A stretch of DNA of 64,000 bases from Bacteroidetes bacterium UBA1947. GTDB lineage: Bacteria > Bacteroidota > Bacteroidia > Chitinophagales > Chitinophagaceae. Below the pieces are notes generated by a model, which saw only the letters and a list, made by a program, of their open reading frames with translations, searched no databases and was not told where the DNA came from. The position numbers were made by a program, and so were the translations under genes. The stretch covers positions 61,469-125,468 of the forward strand of contig DDET01000051.1 in the NCBI GenBank assembly GCA_002336915.1, given 5' to 3'. Every line of letters begins with the position of its first letter. Within the stretch, counting starts at the first letter, position 1. Shown here piece by piece: positions 60,050-64,000 of the stretch.

Positions 60050-63000
60050 CTATATTAACCTGTCAGGCATTATTTTAAGAAAGTATGTTATAATAGGACG
60101 CAACAATCTATCTCTTTCAAGAGGTTGTCTAGAATAGTTTAGATTAATTGCTGCCTTTAACTTTCCAAATATGATGTCGGGACTTCGTCCTTGAATCAAA
60201 CAATTCAAAACAGCCACTAATATATTTTCAAAATTCGTGTCTCTTCTATTGTACAAAATGTACAAAAACGATAACGCAACTTTTATAGCAGAATCTTCAG
60301 TACTGACTGGATGCAAAGACTGTATTGCTAATGTAAAAGGGAAGGCTACTTTATTGTTAGAATATTCGAGACATTTAATTAAACAATTGACGTTAACAGG
60401 CAAATATTTATAATTCCGACAAATTAGTGCGCTAACTTGTTCGGTATGCTTCTCTTCGGTTGTCAGTCTTTGCTTGCGATAATACAATAACAATAAATAA
60501 CTAGATAAAGATTCAACTTTATAATCATTTGATGCAATACTTCTAATACAGCCCTCGTCGGCTAACAGCAAAAAGCCATGTTCTTTGGCAATTAAAATTG
60601 AGTCAATCGAGGCTTTACCTAGTACATTACCCATCATTAGCTTTTCTTGCAAATTGATCTTCAGTGCTTCGTTCACTGGAAGAACTTCACAATTTGTACT
60701 TATCCATTCAAATAATTTTTCAAAATGCTCTAAAGATTTCTGTAACTCACTAGAACTGATCTCATTTTTATAGTATTCATCTTTAACTTTAACTATTGAA
60801 GTAACTTCTTCATGCACTATTCGTCTTAATTCGAGAATAAGCTCATCTATGATATCTAATGTAGAACGGGAAACAATTTTTCTATTTTTTATTTCATTAA
60901 AATAAGAAAGGCTATCAATTGATGAGGCAGTTAGGATACTTATCAAATCAATAACTATAGAGTTGCCCTCACCAAGTTTTTTAAGAATATTGTCGGCCAC
61001 TTCTTGGGGATAACAATAATCAGAGAAAATACCGATTGAAGTATCTGTATAGAACTTTGCCCATACCTTAATTTCGTTAAGTCCAGTTCTGTAGGCACAA
61101 CCACCAATTGTCAGACTTTGAGTTAAATAAAGTGCAATTAAATTATTGTCAAAATTTTGGATACTATCAATCCTCTCAAACAAAAATTTCATGTCTGTCT
61201 TAACATCACCTGTTTTACGTGAAATATATTTTTCATATGGTCGATATTCCAAGTACAGCGTGTCTAATAAAAGGGCACTTTCTTCCCCCGCAGACTTATA
61301 CTTCGTTACTATTTTAGTTATTATATAGTCTTGAGCAGTTTTACCCTCTGCTTCAATTCCAACAACGTCGCCAATTTTCCGTCCTAACAATTGCTTAGCC
61401 AGAAAACTATTCATTGATATTTCACCATTAGATAAATCCGAATTTCTCGCTAGTATCAAAAATGAAATTTCGTTATTATCGAAAGTACTTTGTAAATAAA
61501 CTTTAGTATTAATGTTCGCCGTACCTATTTCATAAATGCTATTGATTTCATGAATTGTGTGCTCAATAAGAGTCACATAGTATTTATGCACAAGCCCGTT
61601 GTTGATATTTGCCTTCCTCTTAGTATATGCTATGTCTAACCCTCGTTCTACATTCCCCACTATTATATGCATTCGGGCTAGTTGAAAAGTACTTTCAATT
61701 GCGAGTTCATCTATATTGATAATATATTTTCCGAGTATCTCCTGTACGTTATCCCAATCCTTTATTCGTGAATAGGCAAGAGCAAGATTAAATACGATAT
61801 CGTAATCATCAGGGTATATTGCTATATGTTCCTTACAAACGGCAATAGCATTGGGTATATCATCAATAGATTGGTAAATAAAACTTTGCAAGTCAGTAAC
61901 GAATGCAACAGGGCCATAAATTTCAGTTAATTTGGAACATATTGCCAAAGCTCTACCGATATCTCCGAGTTTATAGTAGCATTTTAGCAACGCTTTATTC
62001 AAATTAGAATATACTTCAGGATTAGTTATTTTTTCAAGTATTACCACTGATTTATTATAGTCTCCCAATTCAAATAATTCTTGAAACAGCCCTAGTAAAT
62101 CTACTCTTAAAGTGGTATCATTTATTATGGCATATGCTCGATCTAAATAGGATAACGCTTTACTCTTTTCACCTAATTCTCTATAGACTTTACCCGCATA
62201 GATATATCCTTGTATACGATCAGGTTGCTTGCTAACAATATTTTCACATAAATCAACTGCCAAGTCTCTGTTGATATGTAAATAGCAGTCAATCAATAAA
62301 TGCTGAGCCAAATCCTTTGTAGAATCATTTAGCGGGTGTTCAAGTGCAACAGTTAGGATTTCAATTGCTTCGTTATATTTTTTCAACTTATAATATATCT
62401 CAGCTTTGAAAACGTCGCTTTTCATTCCATCTTTGTCAAGATTCTTCCACTTATCAATTAGCTCAAAAGCTTGGTCAATGTTTCCGTTTTCAAAGGCTAT
62501 AACCATCAAATTAGTAATTGCTATTTCTAAATTTGGGGTTATCTCATATGCTAATAAGGTATCTTGATAGGATCCATTAATATCTCCTATTAGCCTTTTG
62601 GCAGTCCCTCTATCAACTAAAAACCAAGATGAATTCTCCTTTAATTCTGTATGCTTTACTTCATCCCAGGCTTCATCCAGTAAATTTATTGCGTAAGCAA
62701 TTTTATTTTTTTCATTTGCAGTTATTTGCCCGGACAACAATTTAAATTGGTCGATTAAAGATTCAATAATTATCGCGGCGATGGTAGCTTTCACCTGAGC
62801 TTTATCGTTACCAATTGTATCTAAAGATCTATGCAACCAATTGATAGCACTTTCGTATTTCCCCTTACTTTTTTCAAACATTCCTAACGCATATGACACT
62901 TCTGCCTTATCCAAGAGAGTTGGGGGAATCTGAACTAATAACTCATCAATGTCCTTAACACTTTTGCTCAACATTATCATGGAAACATATGCAAAAGGGT

Positions 63001-63826
63001 TATCGGGCTGTAATGCAATTGCTTTTTGAAAGTATTCTTTAGACTTGTCGGCGTTTTCTTGAATTGCATAGCCAACGGAGGCGAAAGCGAGACTTTTATA
63101 GTTTTCCAAATCATATTGTACTGCATCAATAAAATACTGCGCAGCTAATTCATTTTCATCTATTCCCAAGTAGCTTATTCCTAGATTTGCTAGTACTTTA
63201 TATTTTTCAATCTTGGTAAGCTTATCCCACTTTTCATCTCTCAGTTCTTTGAGTTTGCTTATTGCGGACAGATGATTATTTGTGCTTCTTAGCTTTTCAA
63301 TAACGTCTATTTCCCTTATAAAGTTATCTTCGCCTTCTTCCGTACTTTTATCTTTCTCCATATGAGAAATGATCTTTTCCAGATATTCTGTGTTTAATTG
63401 AACTTTAGCATTGATTTCAATTGTTTCATCTTTAATACTTTCAAGATGACTTTTAAAATCATCGTATATATTCCTAACTGCATTTTCATTTATTAGATTT
63501 TCATTTTGAAATATCGATTCATGTTTTCTTTTTAGTTCCTTAAGCAGTTCAACGGAGAATTTTGCTTCATTATTTGTTTTTTTATGGTGCGGGTAACAAA
63601 AAATAATTAAATTATCATAGTCTCTTCTTTCCTCATTTGACATTGTCTCGTTAAACCGCTCACCTTTTACACCTTCAATATGGCACACTTGACCAATGAA
63701 GTTATTTTCATCGTCTATCAAGTGAGCCTCGCATCCCGGAAACGCACACTGATTCCCCGATTTTGCAAACAACCTTATTAGGGTATCTAGTTTCGGTGCT
63801 AAACGTTTAGGAGTTTCACCATTCAT
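60050..63826 (-). CDS. HNH-TPR-GreA/B-C-PIN multidomain protein, predicted conflict (defence) system
   Basis: 1258 residues, no signal peptide. Domains: N-terminal HNH-like zinc nuclease domain (residues 20-85: C27-x4-C32, H49 in VCHIEG, DNLIIFCYPHHKKTN with C77, H80, H81); linker with coiled coil (90-160); a long tetratricopeptide array (about 185-750, e.g. NLGISYLGIDENELAAQYFIDA); a GreA/GreB C-terminal domain (about 785-835: GEISMNSFLAKQLLGRKIGDVV); and a C-terminal PIN-like RNase domain (about 950-1110: IVIDLISILT, ASIDSILIAKEHGFLLLADEG). I recall TPR-GreAB-C-PIN being described computationally as a biological-conflict type. GC content looks lower than in core genes. The gene ends close to a tRNA terminator. 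Confidence 0.82.
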   Translation of the reverse strand: MNGETPKRLAPKLDTLIRLFAKSGNQCAFPGCEAHLIDDENNFIGQVCHIEGVKGERFNETMSNEERRDYDNLIIFCYPHHKKTNNEAKFSVELLKELKRKHESIFQNENLINENAVRNIYDDFKSHLESIKDETIEINAKVQLNTEYLEKIISHMEKDKSTEEGEDNFIREIDVIEKLRSTNNHLSAISKLKELRDEKWDKLTKIEKYKVLANLGISYLGIDENELAAQYFIDAVQYDLENYKSLAFASVGYAIQENADKSKEYFQKAIALQPDNPFAYVSMIMLSKSVKDIDELLVQIPPTLLDKAEVSYALGMFEKSKGKYESAINWLHRSLDTIGNDKAQVKATIAAIIIESLIDQFKLLSGQITANEKNKIAYAINLLDEAWDEVKHTELKENSSWFLVDRGTAKRLIGDINGSYQDTLLAYEITPNLEIAITNLMVIAFENGNIDQAFELIDKWKNLDKDGMKSDVFKAEIYYKLKKYNEAIEILTVALEHPLNDSTKDLAQHLLIDCYLHINRDLAVDLCENIVSKQPDRIQGYIYAGKVYRELGEKSKALSYLDRAYAIINDTTLRVDLLGLFQELFELGDYNKSVVILEKITNPEVYSNLNKALLKCYYKLGDIGRALAICSKLTEIYGPVAFVTDLQSFIYQSIDDIPNAIAVCKEHIAIYPDDYDIVFNLALAYSRIKDWDNVQEILGKYIINIDELAIESTFQLARMHIIVGNVERGLDIAYTKRKANINNGLVHKYYVTLIEHTIHEINSIYEIGTANINTKVYLQSTFDNNEISFLILARNSDLSNGEISMNSFLAKQLLGRKIGDVVGIEAEGKTAQDYIITKIVTKYKSAGEESALLLDTLYLEYRPYEKYISRKTGDVKTDMKFLFERIDSIQNFDNNLIALYLTQSLTIGGCAYRTGLNEIKVWAKFYTDTSIGIFSDYCYPQEVADNILKKLGEGNSIVIDLISILTASSIDSLSYFNEIKNRKIVSRSTLDIIDELILELRRIVHEEVTSIVKVKDEYYKNEISSSELQKSLEHFEKLFEWISTNCEVLPVNEALKINLQEKLMMGNVLGKASIDSILIAKEHGFLLLADEGCIRSIASNDYKVESLSSYLLLLYYRKQRLTTEEKHTEQVSALICRNYKYLPVNVNCLIKCLEYSNNKVAFPFTLAIQSLHPVSTEDSAIKVALSFLYILYNRRDTNFENILVAVLNCLIQGRSPDIIFGKLKAAINLNYSRQPLERDRLLRPIITYFLKIMPDRLI

Positions 63827-63935
63827 ATTTTACTATTATATTTATACTATTAGTGAATAGTAAATTTATAAAAGACTATCTATCTCAAAGGTGACCCAAT
63901 TTCTTTTAATCAACGAGTGATAATTGAATATAAAT

Positions 63936-63970
63936 AAAAAAATCCCCGCGAAGCTATTCGCGGGGATTTT
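63936..63970 (-). terminator. Terminator after tRNA gene
   Basis: 12-bp stem AATCCCCGCGAA / TTCGCGGGGATT (63941-63968) with loop GCTA; on the minus strand TTTTTATTTATAT follows. Confidence 0.85.
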
Positions 63971-63971
63971 G

Positions 63972-64000
63972 CGCTCCCTTCAGGACTTGAACCTGAGACC
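63972..64000 (-). tRNA. tRNA gene, 3' end only (type not determined)
   Basis: On the minus strand the bases read GGTCTCAGGTTCAAGTCC TGAAGGGAGCG: T-stem TCAGG / CCTGA with T-loop TTCAAGT, followed by acceptor 3' strand AGGGAGC and discriminator G. The 5' part, anticodon included, is beyond the window. CCA is not encoded at this end (next bases CAAAA). A terminator follows. Confidence 0.82.

Overview
The window comes from a member of the Bacteroidota, most likely a Chitinophagales/Chitinophagaceae-type bacterium; this is inferred from gene content, with no species assignment attempted. Evidence: five proteins carry type IX secretion (T9SS) C-terminal domains or belong to a T9SS peptidase family. 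There is a TonB-dependent receptor with a carboxypeptidase-regulatory N-terminal domain. Promoters resemble the Bacteroidota TTTG / TAnnTTTG type, lipoproteins are frequent, and hairpin repeats of the kind common in this phylum occur between genes.

Layout. (1) 1-1763: the 3' part of a CCA-adding enzyme gene coupled to a macro-domain gene. (2) 1838-7627: phosphate uptake operon porin-pstSCAB-phoU. (3) 7646-14697: aminotransferase, then a reverse-strand TonB-dependent receptor and a secreted beta-helix T9SS protein, then a lipoprotein. (4) 14838-19481: UDP-glucose dehydrogenase and UDP-glucuronate decarboxylase (together glucose to xylose nucleotide sugar), then an SprB-repeat T9SS protein. (5) 19676-27641: RND pump and TolC without an adaptor gene, superoxide dismutase, a small beta-barrel, and a seven-heme TPR cytochrome. 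(6) 27642-29867: repeat-rich stretch with two orphan genes. (7) 29868-43322: tyrS, a PorV-like protein with a giant C25 peptidase, a DUF6089 barrel, hisS, tyrosine phosphatase, glycosyltransferase, and an operon rsmE-DUF4159-47-aa membrane protein. (8) 43474-58707: ECF sigma factor, dinB, mlaEFD lipid transport genes, response regulator, two repeat-built T9SS proteins, and a stress cluster (general stress protein, ferritin-like DUF892 protein, Hsp20, OmpA lipoprotein, KOW protein). (9) 58754-64000: AT-richer accessory end with orphan membrane proteins and a 1258-residue HNH-TPR-GreA/B-C-PIN protein next to the 3' end of a tRNA gene.

Two observations stand out. First, three promoters (porin-pst operon, TonB receptor, secreted beta-helix protein) share one architecture: four 11-bp direct repeats of a TAACAT-like half-site, then exactly 3 nt, then a -7 box one mismatch from TAnnTTTG. 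This looks like a Bacteroidota PHO box. It ties the receptor and the secreted protein to phosphate starvation although neither is annotated as a phosphate gene. Second, the protein at 60050-63826 joins an HNH nuclease-like domain, a long TPR array, a GreA/GreB C-terminal domain and a PIN-like nuclease domain in one chain. That is the architecture of a predicted biological-conflict (defence) protein, sited beside a tRNA and small membrane-protein genes.

Two genes (DUF892 protein near 56800; membrane protein near 59655) show likely one-base frameshifts at A-runs, which may be real or sequencing errors. All calls rest on reading the sequence; no database search was run.
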